A DNA stretch of 8,133 nt from Acidobacteriaceae bacterium (GCA_030039895.1 JASHUR010000168.1:1-8133), one strand, 5' to 3'; positions 1 to 7,018 are shown, counted from the stretch's first letter. Numbers and translations: made by a program. Notes: generated by a model not told the origin, from the sequence alone.

Positions 1-216
1 CGTCGGCTCAACCAGCACGGTTTTCCCAGGCGTAATCCGGCCGTCGCGCTCCGCCGCCTCAACCATGGCAAGGCCAATGCGGTCCTTCACCGAGCTCATC
101 GGGTTCGCGCTCTCCAGTTTTGCGACAACGGTCCCCCGGCAGCCTTTGGTCACGCGGTTCAGCTTCACCAGCGGAGTCTTGCCGATCAGTTCGGTAACAT
201 TTTCTGCAATACGCAT
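1..216 (-). CDS. cysK: Cysteine synthase A, N-terminal part (cut by left window edge)
   Basis: This is the first 72 codons of a PLP-dependent O-acetylserine sulfhydrylase, which makes cysteine from O-acetylserine and sulfide in the cytoplasm. The start is the ATG at 216-214, with a good Shine-Dalgarno (GAGGTGA, 231-225) eight bases upstream. The N-terminus has the family pattern TELIGKTPLVKLNRV at residues 8-22. It is followed by the PLP-attachment motif KLESANPMSSVKDRIG (33-48), in which Lys44 is the expected Schiff-base lysine. The segment ends at VEPT, just before the SGNTG substrate loop, which lies outside the window. The related cystathionine beta-synthase has a similar core, but the short N-terminus with no heme-binding extension fits CysK better. 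It lies 147 bases downstream of the PstS-like gene on the same strand; that gap suggests its own promoter, although read-through is possible. Family identity is recognised from sequence pattern; the operon status is inference. Confidence 0.93.
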   Translation of the reverse strand, partial: MRIAENVTELIGKTPLVKLNRVTKGCRGTVVAKLESANPMSSVKDRIGLAMVEAAERDGRITPGKTVLVEPT

Positions 217-363
217 CGTTACGATCACCTCACCCCAACAGTATGGCAGGAATCTTCGTGGTACGTGCGCGACGGGGCCCACGCAACAGAGGCTCTGATC
301 ATGCTCCGTGCTGCCATCGTCCACACCCCGGCGAGAAGCACACAATAAAGCAGTCCAGCCGAA
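217..363 (-). other. Intergenic gap between pstS-like gene and cysK
   Basis: These 147 bases separate two codirectional genes. Apart from the cysK ribosome binding site I find no convincing gene, no hairpin with a T-tract that would end transcription of the upstream gene, and no clear sigma-70 promoter. A CATACT hexamer on the minus strand, shortly before the cysK ribosome binding site, could be a -10 element, but no -35 element matches at 16-18 bases. Confidence 0.5.
225..231 (-). promoter_or_regulatory. Ribosome binding site of cysK
   Basis: On the minus strand this reads GAGGTGA, complementary to the 16S rRNA 3' end, with 8 bases before the ATG at 216. It fixes the cysK start and agrees with the conserved N-terminus of the family. 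Confidence 0.75.
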
Positions 364-1830
364 CTATGGCCCGCCAAGCAGCCGGAGCTCGCTCTCGGCG
401 GTTTCGCGTGGAAGCGGTACATAACCCAGCGCGGAACACTCTTTCTGGCCTGAAGTCAGAATCCAGCGAAACAATTCGAGCAGTGCAGCCCTCTTGGCAG
501 GATCATCCGTTTTGGCGGGAAGCACCAGCCAGGTGAAGGCCGCAATGGGATAGGAATATTTGCCGGGAGGGTCCGTGATGCTCGCCGGCAGCACGCCGGT
601 GACGTTCGAAGCACGGACTGCCTGCTCCAGACTGTCAAGACTGGCGTGAATAAACTCGCCAGCGCGGTTGCGCACGGCTCCGTAGCTGAGCTCCTGCTGG
701 ATTGCATAGGCGAGCTCCACGTAGCCGATGGAATTCGGCGTCTTCTTCACGGTCTCCGCCACGCCTTCGTTGTGCACTGCGCCCACTCCAACCGGCCAGT
801 TCAGGAGGGTGCCGCGACCGACAGTGGAAGCCCAGGCAGGGCTTGTCTTGGAAAGAAAATCGCTCCAGTGCCAGGAGGTGCCGCTGCCGTCGGCACGGTG
901 GACCACGATGATATTGGCGTCGGGAAGGTCCACGCCTTGGTTGTACCGGCGAATCTCCGGGTCGTCCCAGCGCTTGATCCGTCCCAGGTAGATGCCGGCC
1001 AGCACCTCGGGCGTAAAGCGCAAGTCCTGCGTGACGCCTTGCAGATTGTAGATGGGCACCACGCCGCCTAGTACGGAAGCGATGCGATGGAGATGGGAAG
1101 TTGCTTCGTCGCCGGCGATCACCGCCGGCGCAACATCCGAGCCGGCAAAGTCGAGGTCGCCCGCCAACAGCTTCTCGACGCCAAGCTGCGAACCAATGGC
1201 CGAGTAGTGAATATGCACGCCGGGATGGAGATCATCGAAATCCTCAAACCATTTCCAGTAGAGCGGAGCAGGGAAGGTTGCTCCGGCTCCGATGAGAGCA
1301 GTGTGCGCCAGGGTCACAGATTGAGACTGCGTGGCGAGGGTGGAAGATCTGGCATCTTCTAACAGTTTGTTCGCCGCCTGGTTGGCAAGATCGTCCACAA
1401 TACTGGTCCAGATAAGCTTGCCGGGAGTAACCAGCCACGACCACAGCGGCTCGCCATCTGAGCCGACAACCTCCAGGGAAAGATAGCCGCCATACACAGC
1501 CTGAAGATTGGAAGACGGTGTGCGGACATTGGTGGAGATGTACCCGCGCACCCAGATATGTCCTGTTCCCCGGAGAATTGCGTCAGCATCTTTGGGCGAT
1601 GGCACAATATGAAAGCGATGGCTCTTTGCGAGCCTGTGAACAAGTCTCTCGCGCAATTGAGCTGCGGCCGAACCGCCGCTGAATGTTTCGACGTAAAGAG
1701 CTTTGGACTGGGCCAGAGAATCGACGCGCTGGCCTTGCGTGAGCGGGCAGCACACGAACGCAAGTATGAGCATGAGCGCAGGAAGTGTTTGCTGAACGAA
1801 GCGCAACATGTGCCGATACTTTCTGGTCAT
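364..1830 (-). CDS. PstS-like periplasmic phosphate-binding protein with extra N-terminal domain
   Basis: The 488-residue product is an exported phosphate-binding protein. Residues 1-34 form a signal peptide with hydrophobic core PALMLILAFVCC and no proper lipobox, so a soluble periplasmic form is likely. Residues about 43-160 form a separate domain that PstS proteins normally lack. It starts ALYVETFSGG and includes a conserved-looking ADAILRGTGHIWV stretch; I cannot name it. Residues about 175-488 are the PstS fold. All ligands expected from E. coli PstS are present: Thr185 and Phe186 in GAGATFPAPLY, Ser214 in AIGSQLG, Asp232 in FAGSD, and Arg312, Asp314, Ser316, Gly317 and Thr318 in HRADGSGTS. 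Typical PstS are about 320-370 residues, so the surplus is the N-domain. The gene follows the porin after 18 bases. No pstC, pstA or pstB is in view. The start could also be Met8 (ATG at 1809); neither start has a strong Shine-Dalgarno. Function by homology is firm; the role of the N-domain is unknown. Confidence 0.9.
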   Translation of the reverse strand: MTRKYRHMLRFVQQTLPALMLILAFVCCPLTQGQRVDSLAQSKALYVETFSGGSAAAQLRERLVHRLAKSHRFHIVPSPKDADAILRGTGHIWVRGYISTNVRTPSSNLQAVYGGYLSLEVVGSDGEPLWSWLVTPGKLIWTSIVDDLANQAANKLLEDARSSTLATQSQSVTLAHTALIGAGATFPAPLYWKWFEDFDDLHPGVHIHYSAIGSQLGVEKLLAGDLDFAGSDVAPAVIAGDEATSHLHRIASVLGGVVPIYNLQGVTQDLRFTPEVLAGIYLGRIKRWDDPEIRRYNQGVDLPDANIIVVHRADGSGTSWHWSDFLSKTSPAWASTVGRGTLLNWPVGVGAVHNEGVAETVKKTPNSIGYVELAYAIQQELSYGAVRNRAGEFIHASLDSLEQAVRASNVTGVLPASITDPPGKYSYPIAAFTWLVLPAKTDDPAKRAALLELFRWILTSGQKECSALGYVPLPRETAESELRLLGGP

Positions 1831-1848
1831 GGCTTCATACTCGCTGGC

Positions 1849-3264
1849 TCAGAGTTCAAGGTGCACACGGAACGACCCAACGAAAATGGGCCCGCGAGCC
1901 TGATTGTATCCGGGGTTAACGATGTATTGAACATCCGGTCCGGCATAGAGTCCCCGCCAAAGATGCGTGGTGTAGTAGCTTTCAATCAGATTTTCCCGTC
2001 CGTATCGAAGGCCGCCGTCGCCGAGCTCGATGCCGATGCCGCCGAGCGCCAGATATCTCGCATGAACGCTGCTGATTCCGTTGGAAGCGAAGGCAACCCC
2101 GGCGCGGTCGTTGTTCCTGTGCCATAAGTTACCGAGAAAACCGACACCGCCGGAAAAGGTCTGGTCGATTTCGGCGAATGACCAGGTTTCCGTCTCGCCG
2201 TTGTTCCATCCAAAGCGGCCGTAGGCCGTGATCAGGGGCGTGAGCCCTTGCTCAACATTGATCCCGAAGCCGTATTTTGTGGTGACCTGAAGAGGATGCG
2301 CCGAAAGGTCAGGCTTTGGGGTTTTTCCTTCCAGGTATTGATTGATGGCATCCTTGTAGTCGCCCATATTGGCGTGGTTGACCCATCCAAGCAGACGAAT
2401 GATTCCGCTCTTTAAAACCGGACCGCGATGCAGCTCGAATTCGGCATCGGATGTGTTGGCGCGGTGCAGGTTCCACACCAGCGGCCCGCCGAGTTGAGGG
2501 CCCGGCATAAGCGCCTCCGCAAAGCGCGCGCCCCATGCAGGGCTCTGATACTCGGCCATTGCACCCCAGGTGTAACCGCGCGGATCTGCGGTGAAATCGT
2601 ATGCGCCATTCTGGTCAATGGCCCAGTTCATAAACTGCAAATGGGTATCGCTGCCAACCGAGTTTGTATCGAAAAAGTCCGTGATACCGAATTTACCGGC
2701 CCGAATCTCCAGTCGGCGGTCCGGAAGCTCGGAGAATGTCGAAAGCGGGCCGCGATCGGCTTCGCTCTGCTTGTGACTCAAGGCAATCACCTGATGAATC
2801 ATCAATCGAGCCAGATACGGTGTGCCCGGCAAACTGGGGTCCTTAACAGCGTCGAGATTCGTAAATCCGCCGAGTCCAAGTGCTGAACTGATGCCGAGGC
2901 CCTCCGCCTCTTCGCCGTCAACAAGAACCTCCGTCGAATGGCTGAGCTGGAGCCCGCTGAACAGCGTAATTACGCGCCCAAGAGCCTTGTTATAGCCGGG
3001 CCGGAAGCTGTTGGGCCCGGAGTATTCAGCGGAAAATGGAGGATTGGTCTGCAAAATGAAGTTCATTTGCCCGGAAAGCCAGATTCGGCCTTCGCCCAGG
3101 TGCGGAAACATAGTGGTAGGGGCAGCTGTTGGGGTCTGCGCTTCAGGATGTTGCGAGGCGGTAATATCAGGCAATTGCGCAGAGCACGGTGAGTAGGCAA
3201 ACAGCAGAATGCCGAGCAGCAGGAGGCCGAGACAATGCGGCGAGCGGTGGGCAGGAATCATCAT
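1849..3264 (-). CDS. OprB-family carbohydrate-type porin (outer membrane)
   Basis: The predicted outer-membrane beta-barrel has 471 residues when started at the ATG at 3264. Residues 1-30 form a signal peptide with hydrophobic core CLGLLLLGILLFAY and probable cleavage near CSAQ. The rest is rich in aromatic, glycine and alternating residues, as in 16-strand porins. The C-terminal third carries the OprB-type pattern: AYGRFGWNNGETE, then NDRAGVAFASNGIS, LALGGIGIELGDGGL, HLWRGLYAGPDVQYI and VNPGYNQARGP. The chain ends in Leu rather than the usual terminal Phe of barrels. The frame stays open upstream to a TTG at 3357 (502 residues), but those 31 residues would bury the signal peptide, so I prefer the ATG pair at 3264/3261. 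No strong Shine-Dalgarno precedes either start. It is the first gene of a two-gene unit with the PstS-like protein, which suggests that it may pass phosphate or organophosphate. OprB relatives mostly carry sugars, so the substrate is open. Confidence 0.87.
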   Translation of the reverse strand: MMIPAHRSPHCLGLLLLGILLFAYSPCSAQLPDITASQHPEAQTPTAAPTTMFPHLGEGRIWLSGQMNFILQTNPPFSAEYSGPNSFRPGYNKALGRVITLFSGLQLSHSTEVLVDGEEAEGLGISSALGLGGFTNLDAVKDPSLPGTPYLARLMIHQVIALSHKQSEADRGPLSTFSELPDRRLEIRAGKFGITDFFDTNSVGSDTHLQFMNWAIDQNGAYDFTADPRGYTWGAMAEYQSPAWGARFAEALMPGPQLGGPLVWNLHRANTSDAEFELHRGPVLKSGIIRLLGWVNHANMGDYKDAINQYLEGKTPKPDLSAHPLQVTTKYGFGINVEQGLTPLITAYGRFGWNNGETETWSFAEIDQTFSGGVGFLGNLWHRNNDRAGVAFASNGISSVHARYLALGGIGIELGDGGLRYGRENLIESYYTTHLWRGLYAGPDVQYIVNPGYNQARGPIFVGSFRVHLEL

Positions 3265-3487
3265 AGGCAGGCCGAAGCCCGCAAATGCGCATAGCGCCTG
3301 GGGAACAAGGTAACAAGTTCGGGGAAGACCGAGTTTGAACGTTCGATGAAAGCTCAAAACATGCGGCGAATGGGCAGCCTGATTCGGGCATGCAACCCGG
3401 TGCTTATTTATCGTCCTGTAACAAAAAAATGATTCTTACTCGGTTACTGGCGACTGGTAGGTCTGATATCGTCGCAGCCAGCGCAAG

Positions 3488-3508
3488 GGAGCGGTCCTAA
3501 TCCGCTCC
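3488..3508 (+). repeat. Perfect 7-bp inverted repeat just upstream of the cNMP-DUF1003 gene
   Basis: GGAGCGG (3488-3494) and CCGCTCC (3502-3508) are exact reverse complements around a 7-base TCCTAAT spacer. The right arm ends seven bases before the AGGA ribosome binding core, so in RNA a GC-rich stem would sit beside the ribosome landing site. As DNA it could be an operator for a dimeric regulator. There is no T-tract after it, which argues against a terminator. Which role applies is inference. Confidence 0.6.
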
Positions 3509-3514
3509 ATCCAT

Positions 3515-3519
3515 GAGGA
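3515..3519 (+). promoter_or_regulatory. Ribosome binding site that decides the cNMP-DUF1003 start
   Basis: GAGGA at 3515-3519 lies five bases before the ATG at 3525. The ATG at 3513 overlaps this motif and has no Shine-Dalgarno of its own, so 3525 is the more likely start. Confidence 0.65.
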
Positions 3520-3524
3520 TATCT

Positions 3525-4382
3525 ATGCCATGTGATCCCGCTGAACTACGGCACGTTCCTATTTTTGAGCTTCTTGACGACGATGAAGCAGGAGTTTTGG
3601 CGGCGCAGGTCGAGATAAGACGATTTGCGGCCCGCCAGCGCATCTTCAAAATTGGTGAACAGGCGTGTCACGGCTACATTGTGATCTCGGGAAAAGTGCG
3701 TCTGACCACGCTGGATGAAGACAAGCAAGAGGTTGTAGTGGATGAGCCGGACCACGGGGACTTTTTCGGCTTTGCGTCGATGCTGCAGCAGATCGAGCAT
3801 CAGACGACAGCTATGGCGATGGAAGACAGTACCTGTCTGGAGATAGGGCGCGACGATATTGCGTCGCTTTTGACTCGCCGCCCCTTGTCGGGTCTGGACA
3901 TGCTCACCATGCAGGCGCGCCAGTTCCACGGGGCGCAGAAGCTGGTGCGAAGCCGGGCCAATCGTAACCCCAACGAGGTGATCGAGGAGCAATCAACCGT
4001 AGGCGAGCGCATCGCCGATTCAGTGGCCCGCTTTGGTGGTTCATGGTTGTTCATCATCCTGTTTTCGATTGTGCTGGTGGTGTACACCGCGATCAACCTG
4101 GCGCTGAAAGGCCGCGCGTGGGACCCGTATCCTTTCATCCTGCTGAATCTGTTTCTCTCCATGCTGGCCGCGATCCAGGCTCCGGTGATCATGATGAGCC
4201 AGAACCGGCAGGACGCCAAAGACCGGGTGCGCAGCGAACTGGACTTTGATGTGAACCGTCGCGCGGAGGCGGAAATTCAATCACTCTCGCACCGGCTGAG
4301 CCAGCTTGCTGACAAGCTCGGCGACGTCGAGGAATTGATTCGGCAAAGGCAATCCAGTGCCGTTCGTGAAGCAAAACCCTGA
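3525..4382 (+). CDS. Cyclic nucleotide-binding-fold plus DUF1003 membrane protein
   Basis: The 285-residue product is an inner-membrane protein with a cytosolic sensor-like head. Residues about 8-125 are a cNMP-binding (CRP-type) beta-roll, seen in the RRFAARQRIFKIGEQACHGY and ISGKVRLTTLDEDKQEVVVD stretches. Residues about 158-258 are DUF1003, with the signature IADSVARFGGSW, a first membrane helix (LFIILFSIVLVVYTAINLAL), and a second that leads into LNLFLSMLAAIQAPVIMMSQ and NRQDAKDR. The tail (about 245-276) is heptad-like and probably coiled-coil. The phosphate-binding cassette is atypical: in GDFFGFASML the usual Glu is Phe83 or Ala84, and in EHQTTA the usual Arg is Gln93. Binding of cAMP or cGMP in the canonical way is therefore doubtful. 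It has no DNA-binding helix-turn-helix, so it is not a transcription factor of CRP type. It precedes ppk1 by 59 bases on the same strand, so a shared transcript is likely. The family role is not known to me. Confidence 0.9.
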   Translation: MPCDPAELRHVPIFELLDDDEAGVLAAQVEIRRFAARQRIFKIGEQACHGYIVISGKVRLTTLDEDKQEVVVDEPDHGDFFGFASMLQQIEHQTTAMAMEDSTCLEIGRDDIASLLTRRPLSGLDMLTMQARQFHGAQKLVRSRANRNPNEVIEEQSTVGERIADSVARFGGSWLFIILFSIVLVVYTAINLALKGRAWDPYPFILLNLFLSMLAAIQAPVIMMSQNRQDAKDRVRSELDFDVNRRAEAEIQSLSHRLSQLADKLGDVEELIRQRQSSAVREAKP

Positions 4383-4430
4383 ACCGTCCGCGCTTCAACA
4401 CATCCACCCGGCAACAGAAACATTGCCCGA

Positions 4431-4437
4431 GAGAGGA
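4431..4437 (+). promoter_or_regulatory. Ribosome binding site of ppk1
   Basis: GAGAGGA lies four bases before the ATG at 4442. It fixes the start of the polyphosphate kinase 25 residues ahead of the conserved N-terminal motif. The rest of the 59-base gap (4383-4430) shows no terminator hairpin. Confidence 0.65.
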
Positions 4438-4441
4438 AACG

Positions 4442-6553
4442 ATGGAAACCAGCGTACTTGCGTCGATCGGCGATCACGGCGTTCTGAATTCGCAGCTTTC
4501 TCCTGAACTCTCGGAGGTCTGGATTGATCGGGATCTGAGCTGGCTGGACTTCAACGAGCGGGTGCTGGCGGAGGCGCTGGACGAACGGACTCCGTTGCTG
4601 GAGCGGGCAAAGTTCCTCGCCATCTTTACGTCGAACCTCGACGAATTTTTTATGAAGCGTGTAGCGGTGCTGCGCGAAGGGCAGACCGAAGCGCAATGCG
4701 CCCTGTTTCGCGAGCTTCGGGAAAAATTACTGCCCATGCTGCGCAGACAGGCGCAATGCTACCGCCAGGTCCTGATTCCGGAACTCGCTGCCCGTGGCAT
4801 CCACCTTCGTCGCTGGGATGAGTTGACGGACGCGCAGCGGAATGAAGCAAGCGTCTATTTCGATCAGCATGTTTCCGCGGCATTGACGCCGCTGGTTATC
4901 GACCCCGAGCACCCGTTTCCTTTTCTTTCCAACCTTTCCACCTCGCTCGCATTTCAGCTGTATGACCCTGAGCGCGACGAGCACATGGTGGCGCGGATGA
5001 AGATCCCGGTGGGCCTGAAGCAGTGGGTATCTCTCAGTGCAGACAGGATGCCGGGGCAAACATTGCTGACTCCGCTCTACGAAGTGATTCGCGGCAATGT
5101 CGAGAAGCTTTATGGCGGCATGCAAATCTCAGGAATGTCGCTGGTGCGCACCACTCGGGATGCAGAAGTGGATCTGGGCGAGGAATCTGCGGCTGAGATT
5201 CGCGCGTTGGTCAGGGAGCAGATCCGGCAGCGTCGCTATGAGCCGGTGGTGCGTCTCGAGTTCGGCCCCGGAGCGGATCCCGGAATTCGCGAAATGCTGC
5301 GCGGGCGCTTTCACCTCTCGGCGGAAGATGTCTATGACCTCGACGAAGAAGTGGATTACACCACGCTCTTCGAGATCGCGGGCCTGCCTATCGCAGAGCT
5401 GCACGATAAGCCCTGGACTCCGCTCGTGCCGCCAATTCTGGAAGAGCGCTCCATCTTCCAGGCAATCCAGGCGGGCGACATCCTGGTGCATCATCCCTAT
5501 GAGAGCTTCGACGCAACGGTAGAGCACTTTATCAGCGCCGCCGCCGATGATCCCGCGACAGTAGCGATCAAAATGACGGCCTATCGCATCGGCGACGATA
5601 CGCCCTTCGTGAAGTCGCTTATCCGGGCCGCGGAGCAGGGCAAACAGGTCGCCTGCGTCATGGAGATCAAGGCGCGCTTCGACGAGGAACGAAATCTACA
5701 CTGGGCTGCGGAGCTGGAGCGTGTAGGAGCGCATGTCACCTTCGGTGTTAGCGGACTCAAGACGCACGCCAAGACCGCTCTGGTCGTGCGCAAAGAGAGC
5801 GGTGGCCTGCGCAGCTACATCCACATAGGCACGGGCAATTATCACGTTAAAACTGCGCGGCTCTACGCTGATCTCGGACTGCTCACCTGTGATCCTCAAC
5901 TCACTCAGGACGTGGTGAACCTCTTCCACTACCTCACGGGGCATGCGCACGCTCCGGCATGCGTTTCACTTTTGGTTGCGCCTTCGACGATGCGCCCGAA
6001 GCTGCTCGACCTCATCCACCACGAGACTGAAAACCAGCGTTTGGGCAGACCGGCGCGCATCATCGCCAAGATGAATCAGCTCGAAGACCCGGACATTATC
6101 ACTGCGTTGTGCGAGGCTTCCGCCGCCGGCGTTCTCATCGATCTCATCATCCGCGGATTCTGTTGCCTGCGCCCAGGCGTAACGGGCCGTACTGACACCG
6201 TTCGCGTGCGTTCCATCATCGGGCGGTTTCTCGAACATTCACGCATCTTCCACTTTGCGAACGGCAAAGAGAACCCTGCCGAGGGTGAGTTCTTCATCGG
6301 TTCAGCCGACTGGATGTACCGCAACTTGTCTAAGCGGATCGAAGTGGTCACGCCGGTGAAGTCGCAGGCTGCAAAGCAGAAGCTATGGCAGGTGCTGGAG
6401 ATTTGCCTGCGCGACCGGAGACAAGCGTGGACGCTGGACGTTGAGGGGCGTTACACGCAGCTTCGTCCCGAAGGCGACGGTAATAATAAGCCCGAGAATA
6501 TCGGCACCCAGGAAGCCCTGATGCACCTCGCCGCCGAAAACTACAAGAATTAA
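4442..6553 (+). CDS. ppk1: Polyphosphate kinase 1
   Basis: The 703-residue PPK1 reversibly transfers the gamma phosphate of ATP to growing polyphosphate. It is normally membrane-associated in the cytoplasm. Length and domain order match the family: N domain (about 25-113, IDRDLSWLDFNERVL and SNLDEFF with Asn65), helical middle domain (to about 324), then the two phospholipase-D-like C domains. Active-site residues are intact and keep E. coli spacing: Arg382 in TAYR, Arg412 in EIKARFDEERN, the phosphorylated His442 in SGLKTHAK, and the second His599 in FLEHSR. These equal E. coli 375, 405, 435 and 592 with a constant offset of 7. The C-end motif GSADWMYRNLSKRIEV (620-635) is also complete. It is the second gene after the cNMP-DUF1003 protein. 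I expect it to be active. No exopolyphosphatase gene is in view. Confidence 0.97.
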   Translation: METSVLASIGDHGVLNSQLSPELSEVWIDRDLSWLDFNERVLAEALDERTPLLERAKFLAIFTSNLDEFFMKRVAVLREGQTEAQCALFRELREKLLPMLRRQAQCYRQVLIPELAARGIHLRRWDELTDAQRNEASVYFDQHVSAALTPLVIDPEHPFPFLSNLSTSLAFQLYDPERDEHMVARMKIPVGLKQWVSLSADRMPGQTLLTPLYEVIRGNVEKLYGGMQISGMSLVRTTRDAEVDLGEESAAEIRALVREQIRQRRYEPVVRLEFGPGADPGIREMLRGRFHLSAEDVYDLDEEVDYTTLFEIAGLPIAELHDKPWTPLVPPILEERSIFQAIQAGDILVHHPYESFDATVEHFISAAADDPATVAIKMTAYRIGDDTPFVKSLIRAAEQGKQVACVMEIKARFDEERNLHWAAELERVGAHVTFGVSGLKTHAKTALVVRKESGGLRSYIHIGTGNYHVKTARLYADLGLLTCDPQLTQDVVNLFHYLTGHAHAPACVSLLVAPSTMRPKLLDLIHHETENQRLGRPARIIAKMNQLEDPDIITALCEASAAGVLIDLIIRGFCCLRPGVTGRTDTVRVRSIIGRFLEHSRIFHFANGKENPAEGEFFIGSADWMYRNLSKRIEVVTPVKSQAAKQKLWQVLEICLRDRRQAWTLDVEGRYTQLRPEGDGNNKPENIGTQEALMHLAAENYKN

Positions 6554-6904
6554 TCGCGCCATGCAGCAAGGCAGAGCCGCAAAATCGCGCGCCAGGGATG
6601 GGAAGAGTACTTGACCCGAGTGCATGAGTTTATGCAGGAATGTGCGAGCAGGGCCAACGCATCGATGTTCGGTATCGACCCAGTCCGGTATGCTAAGTTC
6701 ACTCGCTTGGGTCCTTCAATTCTTTGGAATGTAAACGGCGATCCAGTTCAGGTGCAACACTGGAGTCAGTATGATGGTCTTCCCGAGAATGTCTTTTAGG
6801 AGCAAATATCGTTTCTAATCGACTGCTCGCTGAAGGCCAACGAATCTTGCATATCGGTTCCATCGAGACGAATTCGCATTCCATTCACTTGATTTGCGAC
6901 ACCT

Positions 6905-6920
6905 AATCGTGTTCACGATT
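6905..6920. repeat. Perfect 16-base palindrome-like inverted repeat
   Basis: AATCGTG (6905-6911) and CACGATT (6914-6920) are exact reverse complements with only TT between them. A two-base gap is tight for an RNA hairpin but typical of an operator for a dimeric DNA-binding protein. No T-tract follows directly; the nearest T6 run starts 33 bases later. Confidence 0.55.
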
Positions 6921-7004
6921 GAAACTCGGCCCTCTAACGTTCGCTATTGTCCTTTTTTCAGATAAGCTCTTGCCACATGACGCAACCTGTGTGATGGTCA
7001 CTCT

Positions 7005-7018
7005 AGCGCAGTCGCGCT
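7005..7018 (+). repeat. Short hairpin, 5-bp stem
   Basis: AGCGC (7005-7009) pairs with GCGCT (7014-7018) around the loop AGTC. It lies 19 bases before a second hairpin with a similar AGTT loop (7037-7050). The pair could be part of one folded RNA. On its own it is short enough to occur by chance. Confidence 0.35.

Larger units (their letters stand above)
3265..3524. promoter_or_regulatory. Divergent intergenic region, presumed to hold promoters for both arms
   Basis: This gap lies between the porin start and the cNMP-DUF1003 start, so it must serve at least two outward transcripts. It contains a run of seven A (3423-3429) in an AT-rich patch, a loose inverted pair GTAAC (3418-3422) / GTTAC (3443-3447), a short direct repeat ACTGG (3446-3450 and 3453-3457), and the perfect hairpin at 3488-3508 listed separately. 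I do not find a sigma-70 promoter with both boxes matching at normal spacing on either strand, nor a sigma-54 GG/GC pair. If the porin used the TTG at 3357 instead, the gap would shrink to 167 bases. Confidence 0.5.

Noticed and set aside
1110..1130. Two CGCCGGCG copies separated by five bases inside the PstS-like gene
   Set aside because: They encode part of the conserved-looking APAVIAGDE segment and are explained by GC-rich codon choice.
456..3192. Many other open frames of 60-190 codons overlapping the porin and PstS-like genes on both strands
   Set aside because: They are shadows of GC-rich coding sequence; the two long minus-strand frames have clear family motifs and these do not.
3265..3357. 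Upstream extension of the porin to the TTG at 3357
   Set aside because: It would add 31 residues ahead of a normal signal peptide, has no Shine-Dalgarno, and reads unlike a porin N-terminus. The ATG pair at 3264/3261 is preferred.
3416..3433. Possible Pho box (CTGTAAC followed by a second half-site) between the divergent arms
   Set aside because: Only the first heptamer resembles CTGTCAT (5 of 7). The second half-site, 11 bases on, matches 3 of 7, so it does not stand above chance despite the phosphate context.
5941..5962. Two GCATGC copies inside ppk1 that could pair as a hairpin
   Set aside because: Each is a self-complementary hexamer in well-conserved coding sequence; no sign of a regulatory role.
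6611..6799. Small plus-strand gene of 62 residues starting at a TTG (or 55 at the ATG at 6632)
   Set aside because: No Shine-Dalgarno, no recognisable domain, and it simply continues the ppk1 frame after its stop. Kept only as a low-interest finding.
6951..6960. T6 run as an intrinsic terminator for ppk1
   Set aside because: There is no GC-rich stem directly before it; the 6905-6920 palindrome is 32 bases away, too far to act as its stem.
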